64,000 nt of DNA, taken from NCBI GenBank assembly GCA_964590195.1, contig CAZPWJ010000006.1, forward strand, positions 30,837 to 94,836, written 5' to 3'. Position numbers and translations under genes: made by a program. Shown piece after piece: positions 25,201-33,487 of this stretch. Origin of the DNA: GCA-2731375 sp964590195. GTDB taxonomy: Bacteria; Pseudomonadota; Alphaproteobacteria; GCA-2731375. The notes under the pieces were generated by a model. It had not been told where the DNA came from. It saw nothing but the letters and a program-made list of their open reading frames with translations, and did no database searches. How positions within the stretch are numbered: the first letter of the stretch is position 1; each line of letters begins with the position of its first letter.

Positions 25201-26865
25201 CTACATATTTGGATAGTTCGGTCCACCCGTTCCCTCCGGCACCGTCCAGGTTATATTCTGCGTCGGGTCCTTGATATCGCAGGTTTTGCAATGCAGGCAA
25301 TTCTGGGCACTGATTGTCAGGCGCGGATTGCCGCCATCGTCGTCGGTCACGATCTCGTAAACGCCGGCGGGGCAAAAGCGCTGCTCGGGCGCATCATAAA
25401 TTGCCAGATTATGTTCCACCGGTACATTCGGATCGCTCAATTGCAGGTGGACCGGCTGATCCTCTTCATGATTCGTGTTGGATATGAAGACAGAGGATAG
25501 TTTATCGAAGCTGTAGACCCCGTCAGGCTTGGGATAATCGATCGCCGTGCATTTCTCTTTCGGTTTCAGGCTTTCGTGGTCCACGTGCGGGTGGTCAAAG
25601 GTCCAAGGCACATGGCCGCCAAAAAATTGGTCGACCCCGGCATACAGGGTGCCGCCGATCAGGCCCCATTTGGCGAAGGCCGGACGGAAATTCCGGGCCG
25701 CCGTCAATTCCTTCCAGACCCAGGATTCGCGCACCGCGACCGGATAATCCTCCAACAACGCCGCCGGCATTTCCTCGCCAGACGTATTGGCCGCTTGGAT
25801 CGCTTCGAAGGCGGCCTCGGCCGCCAGCATGCCGGTCTTGATGGCGTTGTGGCTGCCTTTGATCTTGGGCACGTTCAGGAACCCGGCGCTACAGCCGATC
25901 AGGGCGCCGCCCGGAAAGACCAGGCCGGGGACGGATTGCAGGCCGCCTTCGTTCAGGGCGCGGGCGCCATAGGCGATGCGTTTGCCGCCCTCCAGATGCT
26001 TGGCGATTTCGGGGTGCGTTTTATAACGCTGGAATTCATCAAACGGCGATAGATAAGGATTTTGGTAGTCCAGGCCGATGACAAAACCAATGGCCACCTG
26101 GTTGTTTTCAAGGTGATACAGGAACGAGCCGCCATAGGTGGCATTGTCCATGGGCCAGCCGGCGGAATGCAGCACCAGGCCTTCCTGGTGCACGTCGTCG
26201 GGCACTTCCCAAAGCTCCTTCAGGCCAATGCCATAGGTCTGGGGCTGACAATCCTTGGTCAGGTCAAAGCGTTTCAGCAATTGTTGCGACAACGAGCCCC
26301 GGCAGCCTTCGCCCATCAAGGTGTATTTGGCATGCAGTTCCATGCCTGCCTCGAAAGCCGGCTTTTGCTCGCCCTGGGCATCGATGCCCATGACCCCGGT
26401 GACCACGCCCTTGACCCGGCCATCGTCATGGAACAGCAGCTCGGAGGCGGCGAAGCCCGGAAAAATCTCAACCCCCATGGCCTCCGCCTGCTCCGCCATC
26501 CAGCGCGCGACATTACCGAGGGAGACGATGTAGTTGCCTTCGTTGTGGGTCGCCTTGGGCAGCATGAAGTTCGGCAACGGGATCGAATTGACCTCCGTCA
26601 GAAACATGAACTTTTCTTTCGTCACCGGCGTATTCAGAGGCGCGCCGCGTTCGGCCCAGTCCGGGATCAACTCGTCCAGCCCGATCGGTTCCATGACCGC
26701 GCCGGAAAGAATATGTGCGCCGACCTCCGAACCTTTTTCAAGTACACAGACCGCAAGCTCGGTGCCGGCCGCCTCGGCCATCTGCATCAGGCGAATCGCT
26801 GCCGATAATCCAGCTGGACCAGCGCCAATGATCAGCACATCCACTTCCATCGATTCGCGTTCCAT
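25201..26865 (-). CDS. Electron transfer flavoprotein-ubiquinone oxidoreductase
   Basis: This encodes 554 residues. The enzyme passes electrons from reduced ETF to ubiquinone at the inner membrane, linking acyl-CoA dehydrogenases to respiration. It has the FAD-binding I-I-G-A-G-P-A-G-L-S-A-A near residue 12. The C-terminal [4Fe-4S] domain has C-P-A-G-V-Y-E near residue 495 and Q-N-C-L-H-C-K-T-C-D near 522, supplying four cluster cysteines. The length matches the family. AAGGA lies about 8 bases before the ATG at 26865. It is a natural partner for the acyl-CoA dehydrogenase at 8200-9384. ETF itself is not in this window. Confidence 0.96.
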   Translation of the reverse strand: MERESMEVDVLIIGAGPAGLSAAIRLMQMAEAAGTELAVCVLEKGSEVGAHILSGAVMEPIGLDELIPDWAERGAPLNTPVTKEKFMFLTEVNSIPLPNFMLPKATHNEGNYIVSLGNVARWMAEQAEAMGVEIFPGFAASELLFHDDGRVKGVVTGVMGIDAQGEQKPAFEAGMELHAKYTLMGEGCRGSLSQQLLKRFDLTKDCQPQTYGIGLKELWEVPDDVHQEGLVLHSAGWPMDNATYGGSFLYHLENNQVAIGFVIGLDYQNPYLSPFDEFQRYKTHPEIAKHLEGGKRIAYGARALNEGGLQSVPGLVFPGGALIGCSAGFLNVPKIKGSHNAIKTGMLAAEAAFEAIQAANTSGEEMPAALLEDYPVAVRESWVWKELTAARNFRPAFAKWGLIGGTLYAGVDQFFGGHVPWTFDHPHVDHESLKPKEKCTAIDYPKPDGVYSFDKLSSVFISNTNHEEDQPVHLQLSDPNVPVEHNLAIYDAPEQRFCPAGVYEIVTDDDGGNPRLTISAQNCLHCKTCDIKDPTQNITWTVPEGTGGPNYPNM

Positions 26866-27031
26866 GACGCCTATCCTTACCTAAAATGTTACTTACCAAG
26901 ACCTAATGGATTGATTCTTCCGTTATGCCGCCGAACCAACGCCTGGGTCAATGCCTGCCCCCGATTCTCCTGTGGGCTTCCCGCAACGCTTGATGCTGTT
27001 TTGCCGCCCCAAGGCGTGTTAATTTAGCCTC

Positions 27032-27856
27032 ATGGAGCATACAGGCAATCATCTGGCGGCACTGAACTTCTATATCGATGCCGGCGTGGACGAGGTTATC
27101 GGCAGCGAACCCGTCGACCGCTTCGCTGAAAGCAAGGTCGTGCCAGCGGAACCTGCACCGGCTCCCGCTTTGGCGCCGGCCCGCCCGCCCGCATCATCTC
27201 GGCCAGCTTCCCGGCCATCCAGGCAGGCCCAGACGGAAGCGGAAGCTTCCGCGCGCGGCCTGGCCGCCGGCGCCTCGGATCTGGCGGCCCTGCGCGCGGT
27301 GATGGAGGGTTTTGATCTCTGCCCCCTGAAAAAGACCGCCGCCAACACGGTCTTTGGCGTCGGCAACCCGGCCGCCGAGGTGATGTTGATCGGCGAGGCC
27401 CCCGGTGCCGACGAGGACCGCCAGGGGCAACCATTCGTCGGTGTCTCCGGTCAATTGCTAGACCGTATGCTGGCCTCCATCGGGCTGGACAGGAACAGCG
27501 TCTATATCACCAATATGCTGGCCTGGCGGCCGCCGGGCAATCGTAAGCCGACCCTGGAAGAGACCACCATGTGCCTGCCCTTCATCCGCCGGCATATCGA
27601 ACTGGTGGGGCCGAAAATTCTGGTCTTTGTGGGCGGCACCTCGGCCACCACCCTGTTGGAGCGCCGCGACGGCATTACCCGTCTGCGCGGGCGCTGGTAT
27701 GCATATCCTCCGAATAATGAGGGCGCCGATGACGCATCAGCTATCGCCGCCATTCCAATTTTTCACCCTGCCTATCTGCTGCGTAACCCCGGCCTGAAAC
27801 GACAAGCGTGGATTGACCTTCTGGCGATCAAGGCGCGGCTACAAGATATAGCTTGA
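27032..27856 (+). CDS. Uracil-DNA glycosylase, family 4/5-like, with partial cluster cysteines
   Basis: This encodes 274 residues. A Pro/Ala-rich N-terminal extension of about 80 residues precedes the UDG core. The core has the G-E-A-P-G-A-D-E-D water-activating motif near residue 117, F-V-G-V-S-G-Q-L-L-D, and the C-terminal I-F-H-P-A-Y-L-L-R-N loop near 250. It removes uracil from DNA to start base-excision repair. Family 4 enzymes bind [4Fe-4S] through four Cys. Here only C97 and C181 remain; the other two aligned positions are F94 and W165. The related alphaproteobacterial clade may share this. The gene is divergent from ETF-QO. Confidence 0.88.
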   Translation: MEHTGNHLAALNFYIDAGVDEVIGSEPVDRFAESKVVPAEPAPAPALAPARPPASSRPASRPSRQAQTEAEASARGLAAGASDLAALRAVMEGFDLCPLKKTAANTVFGVGNPAAEVMLIGEAPGADEDRQGQPFVGVSGQLLDRMLASIGLDRNSVYITNMLAWRPPGNRKPTLEETTMCLPFIRRHIELVGPKILVFVGGTSATTLLERRDGITRLRGRWYAYPPNNEGADDASAIAAIPIFHPAYLLRNPGLKRQAWIDLLAIKARLQDIA

Positions 27857-27949
27857 CTGGCACATATAGTGGTTAGCTTTGTCTTAACTACAAAATACGG
27901 TAGGAGCCTTACTTGCCGGGCCGGGTTCGATGGTCTATTTAGACAGTCT

Positions 27950-29875
27950 ATGTCGGAGAGTAATTATCATAACGGTCGGCGCGCATTTCGCCGTCTGGCG
28001 GGATGCCTGAGCTTGTCAAGGCGACGCCGCATTGTGGCCGTGGGACTCTTGGCCATGAGCTTTTGCCTCGCCGGGCCGGCGGCGGTCCGGGCCAATCAAA
28101 CCGGCCCTGGGACAGCGCCGGAACCGGTGGCGGTCGTGGCGTCGCAAGGCACGTCGGAGGTGAGGGAGTTGGCGGCCCCGGCCCGTGATGTTGAACTGCC
28201 GAAAATCCTGGGCACGGCGGACATCACGCGCTATCAGCGCATCTTTGTTTTGCAGGAGAGTGGCAAGTGGAAGGCGGCGGACCGCCTGATCAAAACTCTG
28301 GACGATGACTTGCTGATGGGTCATGTGCTGTTTCAGCGTTACATGCACCCGAAAAAATACCGTTCGCGCTATTCCGAATTGAAGGGCTGGCTGGCTCATT
28401 ACGCCGATCATCCGGGCGCGGCCCGTGTGCATAAACTGGCCCTGCGCCGGCGGCCCAAGAATTATCGGGCGCCGCGTTCGCCAGCCGGGCCACTGCGCGG
28501 CCATGGCTATGCCGATTGGCGGCCCGAGCCGCATTACCGTTCGCCGCGCAAACGCAACGCCGCCCAGCGCCGGCAGGTGCGCCGGATAACGTCCAAGATC
28601 CGCCATAATGTGCGGCGGGAATATCTTACCGTGTCGCAGCGGTATCTGGCCCGCAAGGATGTCGTCAGGGTGCTGGATACGGTGGAGCGGGATGCCCTGC
28701 TGAGCCGCGTCGCGGCTGGCTGGTTCTACCGCGGCAATGCTGAGAAGGCCCTGGCTCTGGCCGGTCCGGCGGCTGAACGTTCGCGGCGCCATATTTCCAA
28801 TGCCGACTGGATCGCCGGCCTTTCCGCCTGGCGTTTGAAGCAACCTGACTTGGCGGCCCGTCATTTCGAGGCACTGGCGCATTCCACCGCCGCCGACGAA
28901 TGGAACCGGGCCGCTGGCGCCTTCTGGGCCGCGCGTGCCTACCTGATGACCCGCCAGCCGGAGCGGGTCAATCCCATGCTGCGAATGGCGGCGAAGTATC
29001 CGCGCACCTTTCATGGCCTGATCGCGGCCCGGCAATTGGGTGTTGAGCTGAATTTGCAATGGGCGCCGCCGCTGCTGACGCGGCAAGGCCTGCTGCAGGT
29101 TGACGGCATCCCAGGCGCCCGCCGCGCCATTGCCCTGGTCCAGGTGGGCCAGGTACGCCGGGCGGAGCAGGAGCTGCGCCGCTGCTACCTGACCAGCGGC
29201 CAGACCGATGGCCCGGCGCTGTTGGCCCTGGCCCACAAGCTGAACCTGCCCGCCATGCAGCTGCGTATGGCCCACGGTGTGCGCGGCAGCGACGACCGGC
29301 CCTATGATCAGGCGCTATTCCCCATGCCGCCCTGGGAGCCCAGCAAAGGCTTCGCCATCGACAGGGCTATTCTGTTCGCCTTCATGCGCCAGGAATCCGG
29401 TTTCAACGTCCGCGCCAAAAGTCCCGTGGGCGCGCGCGGCCTGATGCAACTGATGCCGCGGACCGCCTCGTTCGTGGCCGGTGACCGCAGTTTGCGCTGG
29501 CGCAATAAAGCAAAACTGTTTGATCCGGAATTCAATCTGGATCTGGGTCAGAAATATCTAGGTTTCTTGCTCAATGATGATTTGGTCAAGGGCGATATGT
29601 TCCGCCTGGCCGTGGCCTACAACGCCGGCCCGGGCAATTTGCGCAAATGGCTGCGCAAGGCCAAGTTCGACGGCGATCCCCTGCTGTTCGTGGAAAGTAT
29701 CCCCTGGCGCGAGAGCCGGCTGTTCGTGGAGCGGGTGCTGACCAATTTCTGGATCTACCGCGAGCGCTTCTCCCAGGACAGTCCTTCCCTGGACGCGGTG
29801 GCGACTGGACATTGGCCGATCTATTTCAACCTAGACAATGCAGCAAAGGCAGTCGCACGTAATGTCCGGAATTGA
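27950..29875 (+). CDS. Soluble lytic murein transglycosylase
   Basis: This encodes 641 residues from ATG 27950; frame remains open upstream to 27869, but the extension looks non-coding. A hydrophobic export segment (V-A-V-G-L-L-A-M-S-F-C-L-A) follows a basic run at about 20-30. A long helical superhelix (Slt70 U-like region) occupies most of the body. The C-terminal SLT domain has the catalytic Glu in R-Q-E-S-G-F-N near residue 481, then G-A-R-G-L-M-Q-L-M-P and later A-Y-N-A-G-P-G-N-L. The enzyme cleaves peptidoglycan glycan strands to anhydromuropeptides in the periplasm. The moaB-like gene overlaps its end by 14 bases. Confidence 0.92.
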   Translation: MSESNYHNGRRAFRRLAGCLSLSRRRRIVAVGLLAMSFCLAGPAAVRANQTGPGTAPEPVAVVASQGTSEVRELAAPARDVELPKILGTADITRYQRIFVLQESGKWKAADRLIKTLDDDLLMGHVLFQRYMHPKKYRSRYSELKGWLAHYADHPGAARVHKLALRRRPKNYRAPRSPAGPLRGHGYADWRPEPHYRSPRKRNAAQRRQVRRITSKIRHNVRREYLTVSQRYLARKDVVRVLDTVERDALLSRVAAGWFYRGNAEKALALAGPAAERSRRHISNADWIAGLSAWRLKQPDLAARHFEALAHSTAADEWNRAAGAFWAARAYLMTRQPERVNPMLRMAAKYPRTFHGLIAARQLGVELNLQWAPPLLTRQGLLQVDGIPGARRAIALVQVGQVRRAEQELRRCYLTSGQTDGPALLALAHKLNLPAMQLRMAHGVRGSDDRPYDQALFPMPPWEPSKGFAIDRAILFAFMRQESGFNVRAKSPVGARGLMQLMPRTASFVAGDRSLRWRNKAKLFDPEFNLDLGQKYLGFLLNDDLVKGDMFRLAVAYNAGPGNLRKWLRKAKFDGDPLLFVESIPWRESRLFVERVLTNFWIYRERFSQDSPSLDAVATGHWPIYFNLDNAAKAVARNVRN

Positions 29876-30407
29876 CGAGAAAATTACCTTTCGCCCCCTG
29901 AACATCGCCATCCTGACGGTTTCCGACAGCCGCTCCATGGCGGACGATAAATCGGGCGACATCCTTGTGGGCCGCCTGACTGATGCCGGACATAACTTGG
30001 CGGACCGGGCCATCGTCAAGGACGACATCCCCTCGATCACCGCGCAGCTGCAAACCTGGATCGCGGACGAAACAGTGGAAACGGTGATTTCAACCGGCGG
30101 CACCGGGGTCACCGGGCGGGATGTCACGCCGGAAGCCTTCGCCGGGGTCTATGAAAAAGAAATCGCCGGTTTTGGCGAGATATTCCGCCAGATCAGCCTC
30201 GGCATCATTGGAACCTCTGCTATTCAGTCCCGCGCTACCGCCGGGGTGGCGGGCGGCACCTATCTGTTTGCCTTGCCCGGCTCGCCAGGGGCCTGCAAGG
30301 ATGGTTGGGACCATATCCTCAAGGATCAGCTGGATATCCGCTTCCGGCCCTGTAATTTCGCCGAGATGATGCCCCGCCTGCAGGAGCATGTGAAGGCGGA
30401 CGCTTGA
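29862..30407 (+). CDS. moaB: Molybdenum cofactor biosynthesis protein MoaB-like
   Basis: This encodes 181 residues from ATG 29862, overlapping the transglycosylase stop. MoaB/MogA proteins bind molybdopterin and help adenylylate it before molybdenum insertion. Motifs are I-A-I-L-T-V-S-D-S-R near residue 15, I-S-T-G-G-T-G-V-T-G-R-D near 75-87, and the A-L-P-G-S-P-G-A region near 145. The 3' end overlaps the convergent DUF2064 gene by 89 bases. No other moa genes are here. MoaB and MogA are hard to separate by eye, so the symbol is moderately sure. Confidence 0.88.
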   Translation: MSGIDEKITFRPLNIAILTVSDSRSMADDKSGDILVGRLTDAGHNLADRAIVKDDIPSITAQLQTWIADETVETVISTGGTGVTGRDVTPEAFAGVYEKEIAGFGEIFRQISLGIIGTSAIQSRATAGVAGGTYLFALPGSPGACKDGWDHILKDQLDIRFRPCNFAEMMPRLQEHVKADA

Positions 30408-30993
30408 GGTAGGCGTGGTAGTCCGCTTCCGTATCCACATCCCGTAAGGTTTCCAGCAGCGCCACCCGTGCGTTTGCGGGCAGGTTCGCCAGGGTATCGC
30501 TCAGTGTATGGGGACTTGACCAGCGCACGCCGTGAAACAGCCGCGGCGCCCATTGGCCGCGACGCAGGCCGACCAGCCAGAAGCCACCATCATCCGCCGG
30601 TCCGAACACCGCGTCGTCGCGTTTCAATGCCTGGAAGGCCTGTTCGATATGCCGGGCCGAGAGGTCGGGAATGTCGCCACCGACCAGAACCACTGGGCCG
30701 TTCCCGGCCATCACGACCCCGCCCATCATGGCCCTGGCCATGCGCCGGCCCAGATCGCCCCGCCCTTGGGGTTGGCGTGCCAGGCCGGGAGGCCAGCGTG
30801 CCGCGCCTTGATCGGGGCTGACCGCCAGGACCGTCCGCCAGCGCCGCTGCTGTGGCAACCTCCGCCACAGCCTGTTCAGCATGGCGTTATAAAAGCGCCA
30901 GGCGGCCAGGGCGCCGATACGTGCGCCCAGACGGGTTTTGACCGCGCCCAGACGCGGCGCCTTGACGAACAGGATCAGGCGGGCCTGCTTCAT
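30319..30993 (-). CDS. DUF2064 / TIGR04282-like nucleotidyl/glycosyltransferase
   Basis: This encodes 224 residues from ATG 30993, whose ATG overlaps the stop of the upstream glycosyltransferase (ATGA). It begins L-I-L-F-V-K-A-P-R-L-G-A-V-K-T-R-L, then G-D-L-G-R-R-M and V-G-G-D-I-P-D-L, and later D-A-V-F-G-P-A-D-D-G-G-F-W-L-V-G. These are the nucleotide-sugar-like features of the TIGR04282 family, which often pairs with TIGR04283. Such pairs are annotated as arsenosugar biosynthesis, but no arsS-like radical SAM or arsM gene is seen here. The 3' end overlaps moaB by 89 bases, an unusually long convergent overlap. Confidence 0.83.
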   Translation of the reverse strand: MKQARLILFVKAPRLGAVKTRLGARIGALAAWRFYNAMLNRLWRRLPQQRRWRTVLAVSPDQGAARWPPGLARQPQGRGDLGRRMARAMMGGVVMAGNGPVVLVGGDIPDLSARHIEQAFQALKRDDAVFGPADDGGFWLVGLRRGQWAPRLFHGVRWSSPHTLSDTLANLPANARVALLETLRDVDTEADYHAYLKRPPSHAPAGGASSRRNYRAGSGYPADP

Positions 30994-31682
30994 TGGTACA
31001 ATTTCTCCAACAGACGGGGCGGCAGACCGAGGAAATACAGGCACAAACAGAACAGATTGCGGGCCGGGCGGCCGATATAGCCACCCTGCCGGTAGCGCCG
31101 GGCCGAGGTCGTTGCGGCAATGGGCAGCATCTGCAGGCGGCGTTTGCCGATCCGGCGTATCAGATCCACATCCTCCATCAAGGGCATGTCCTTGAAACCG
31201 CCTACCCGGCCATAGAAGCGCCGGGAAAGAAGCAGGCCCTGATCGCCATAGGGCAGGCCGAATTTAGCACAGCGCCAGGCCACCATTGCCTCCAGCCGCC
31301 GGGCGCCGGGGCCGGGGTCATCAAGGGTGAAGCGAAAGGCCGCCGCCCGGCCCGCATTGTCGCCATTCGCAACGAAAGCCTCCGCCACGAACAGCCATTC
31401 CGGCGCCAAAACGGTATCGCCGTGCAGAAACAGCAGCCATTCGCCGCTAGCCGCCACGGCACCCCGTTGCAATTGCCCGCCCCGTCCTGGCAGCCCCTGT
31501 ATTATCTGGGCGCCCGCCTGGGCCGCGATCTCCATCGTGCCGTCAGTGGAGCCGCCGTCGCTGATGATGATCTCGTCAATCAGGCCCGATTCCCGGCCTG
31601 ATTGCAGCGCCCCCAGCGTGGCGGGCAGACCGGGCGCGGCATTGAGAGTGGGAATGACGACGGAAATCATGCGCGCCATCAT
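30990..31682 (-). CDS. Family 2 glycosyltransferase, TIGR04283-like
   Basis: This encodes 230 residues (ATG 31670 is an equally likely start). The GT-A fold begins I-S-V-V-I-P-T-L-N-A-A and has I-I-S-D-G-G-S-T-D-G-T near residue 42. The metal-binding acidic site L-F-L-H-G-D-T is near 88, with G-L-P-Y-G-D-Q-G and M-E-D-V-D-L-I-R-R near 160-185. C-terminal residues include a basic, possibly membrane-apposed segment (F-C-L-C-L-Y-F-L-G-L). It is translationally coupled to the DUF2064 partner. The transferred sugar and acceptor are unknown; arsenosugar naming comes from family context only. Confidence 0.85.
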   Translation of the reverse strand: MMARMISVVIPTLNAAPGLPATLGALQSGRESGLIDEIIISDGGSTDGTMEIAAQAGAQIIQGLPGRGGQLQRGAVAASGEWLLFLHGDTVLAPEWLFVAEAFVANGDNAGRAAAFRFTLDDPGPGARRLEAMVAWRCAKFGLPYGDQGLLLSRRFYGRVGGFKDMPLMEDVDLIRRIGKRRLQMLPIAATTSARRYRQGGYIGRPARNLFCLCLYFLGLPPRLLEKLYQ

Positions 31683-31747
31683 AGCGTATTTTGATGGTCA
31701 AATAATGTTCTTGATTTGTTCTTTAAAATACATAGAGTCCATCGGCC

Positions 31748-32872
31748 ATGGATGACAGCAGCACATACCGCATACACCCGCACCATGTGCACCCTGGGGG
31801 TCGTCGGGGCCGGGGGGCCATCTCCAACCAGTCGGGCCGCTACGAGGTTCACGAAAGAGAGTGGTGCGATGATGGCTGGGGCAGCCTTGACGATGCGCCG
31901 CCGGTTCTGAGTACGAGCCTGAGCAAGGACAGCAGCCGCAAGGTAATCAGCTACAACAACTCGCCCGATATTGGTTTTGACCGCTCCATCAATCCTTACC
32001 GGGGCTGCGAACATGGCTGTATCTATTGTTTCGCCCGGCCCACCCATGCCTGGCTGGGTTTGTCGCCGGGCCTGGATTTCGAAAGCAAACTTTCGTTCAA
32101 GCCAGATGCCCCGGCGGTGCTGGAGCGGGAGTTGTTGCGCAAGGGTTATAAATGCCGCTCCATTGCCTTTGGCACCAATACCGATCCCTATCAGCCGGTG
32201 GAGCGGCGCCTGACCGTGACGCGTGAATTGTTGAAGGTGCTGGAGCGTTTCAATCATCCGGTTTCCATTGTCACGAAATCCAATCTGGTCTGCCGCGACA
32301 TCGATATTCTGCAGGCAATGGCGGCGCGGCGGCTGGTCAAGGTGGCGTTGTCCGTCACCACCCTGGACCGGCATCTGGCCCGGCGCATGGAACCGCGCGC
32401 CGCCACGCCAGAGCGGCGCCTGGGCGCCATCGCCGCGCTGGCCAAGGCGGGCATTCCCACCGCCGTCATGGTGGCGCCAATGATCCCGGCCCTGACGGAT
32501 ATGGAGATGGAGGCGATTTTGGCAAGGGCGGCGGCGGCCGGGGCCCAGGGTGCGGGCTATATCCTGTTGCGCCTGCCATTGGAGATAAAGGCGTTGTGGC
32601 GGGATTGGCTGGCGGAGCATTACCCCGACCGGGCCGAACGCATCATGCGCCATATCCGCGAGGCCCGTGGCGGCAAGGACTATGACAGCCGGTTCCACCA
32701 GCGCATGGTCGGTTCGGGGCCTTACGCGGATTTGATCGCGCGGCGTTTTGAGCTGGCCTGCCGCCGTCTGGAGCTGAGCCCCGATGCCCGCGGCGGCTGG
32801 GAGAAGAAGCAGTTGGATTGCAGCCAATTCCAACCGCCCCTGGACCGGAACGACCAGATGTCGCTACTGTAA
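31748..32872 (+). CDS. PA0069-family radical SAM protein
   Basis: This encodes 374 residues. The radical SAM cluster loop is G-C-E-H-G-C-I-Y-C-F-A-R-P near residues 95-107, the CX3CX2C pattern that binds [4Fe-4S] and S-adenosylmethionine. It then has T-H-A-W-L-G-L-S-P-G-L-D-F-E, a PA0069 and Rv2578c-like hallmark, and A-F-G-T-N-T-D-P-Y-Q-P near 145. The C-terminal region is Arg-rich. The reaction is unknown; relatives are grouped with DNA-repair-like spore photoproduct lyase (SplB) proteins. The long basic N-terminus of about 60 residues is usual for the family. It is divergent from the glycosyltransferase gene. Confidence 0.9.
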   Translation: MDDSSTYRIHPHHVHPGGRRGRGAISNQSGRYEVHEREWCDDGWGSLDDAPPVLSTSLSKDSSRKVISYNNSPDIGFDRSINPYRGCEHGCIYCFARPTHAWLGLSPGLDFESKLSFKPDAPAVLERELLRKGYKCRSIAFGTNTDPYQPVERRLTVTRELLKVLERFNHPVSIVTKSNLVCRDIDILQAMAARRLVKVALSVTTLDRHLARRMEPRAATPERRLGAIAALAKAGIPTAVMVAPMIPALTDMEMEAILARAAAAGAQGAGYILLRLPLEIKALWRDWLAEHYPDRAERIMRHIREARGGKDYDSRFHQRMVGSGPYADLIARRFELACRRLELSPDARGGWEKKQLDCSQFQPPLDRNDQMSLL

Positions 32873-32913
32873 TGACTTAAAGCCGTCGTAGGAGTTGTAG
32901 GAGGAGATATGCC

Positions 32914-33372
32914 ATGCTTACCGTCGAGACACCGCAGGACCTGAAGCAGCACGTGGGCGAGGAAATGGGGGTCAGCGAATGGGTTTTGGTGGACCAGGCA
33001 CGGATCGACAAGTTCGCCGAGGCCACGGGCGACCACCAGTGGATCCATACGGATCCGGAACGGGCCGCGCGCGAGCTGCCCATTGGCAGCACCATTGCGC
33101 ATGGCTATCTGACCTTGTCGTTGGTTTCGGAACTATCGACGCAGAATTTGCATATTGTGAAAAAGCGCACCGGCTTGAATTACGGTTCCAACAAAGTACG
33201 TTTCACGGGCATGGTGCCGGCGGGCAGCCGGGTGCGCCTGCGCTCCGTCCTGAAAGCGGCGGAAGACGTCAAGGACAACGGCGTCCGCGTCATCTCCGAG
33301 GTTACCATGGAGCGCGAGGGTGCGGACAGACCGGTGATGATCGCCGAAACAATATCGATCGCGTACGCCTGA
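32914..33372 (+). CDS. MaoC family dehydratase (enoyl-CoA hydratase 2-like)
   Basis: This encodes 152 residues of a single hot-dog domain. AGGAGGAGA lies just before the ATG, a strong ribosome site. The hydratase-2 motif is present: A-T-G-D-H-Q-W-I-H-T-D near residue 45 has the catalytic Asp and His, followed by A-H-G-Y-L-T-L-S near 67. Such enzymes hydrate short trans-2-enoyl-CoA to (R)-3-hydroxyacyl-CoA and may supply PHA or beta-oxidation. No partner genes directly adjoin it; the next gene converges across an assembly gap. The substrate length is not known. Confidence 0.9.
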   Translation: MLTVETPQDLKQHVGEEMGVSEWVLVDQARIDKFAEATGDHQWIHTDPERAARELPIGSTIAHGYLTLSLVSELSTQNLHIVKKRTGLNYGSNKVRFTGMVPAGSRVRLRSVLKAAEDVKDNGVRVISEVTMEREGADRPVMIAETISIAYA

Positions 33373-33404
33373 CATCTTTCTGACTATGGTCGTAGGGCCA
33401 AGCC

Positions 33405-33462
33405 ACCCGCTCCCCCNNNNNNNNNNNNNNNNNNNNNNNNNGGCCGGGACGGGGGAGCGGGT
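33405..33462. terminator. Inverted repeat flanking the assembly gap between MaoC and ychF
   Basis: ACCCGCTCCCCC (33405-33416) directly before the N run is the exact reverse complement of GGGGGAGCGGGT (33451-33462) shortly after it. The 12-bp repeat lies between the convergent MaoC and ychF genes, where a bidirectional terminator is expected. A G/C-rich hairpin would also explain why the assembly stopped there. Confidence 0.6.
33417..33441. other. Assembly gap of 25 Ns
   Basis: The run of N is between two genes and does not break either. Its true length is unknown, because 25 is a placeholder-like value. Confidence 0.98.
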
Positions 33463-33487
33463 AGTTCAGCCAAGCGTGAAACCGCCT

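Noticed and set aside
27869..27949. 27-residue extension of the lytic transglycosylase
   Set aside because: No ribosome site, unlike signal or domain sequence; the ATG at 27950 precedes the natural export region.
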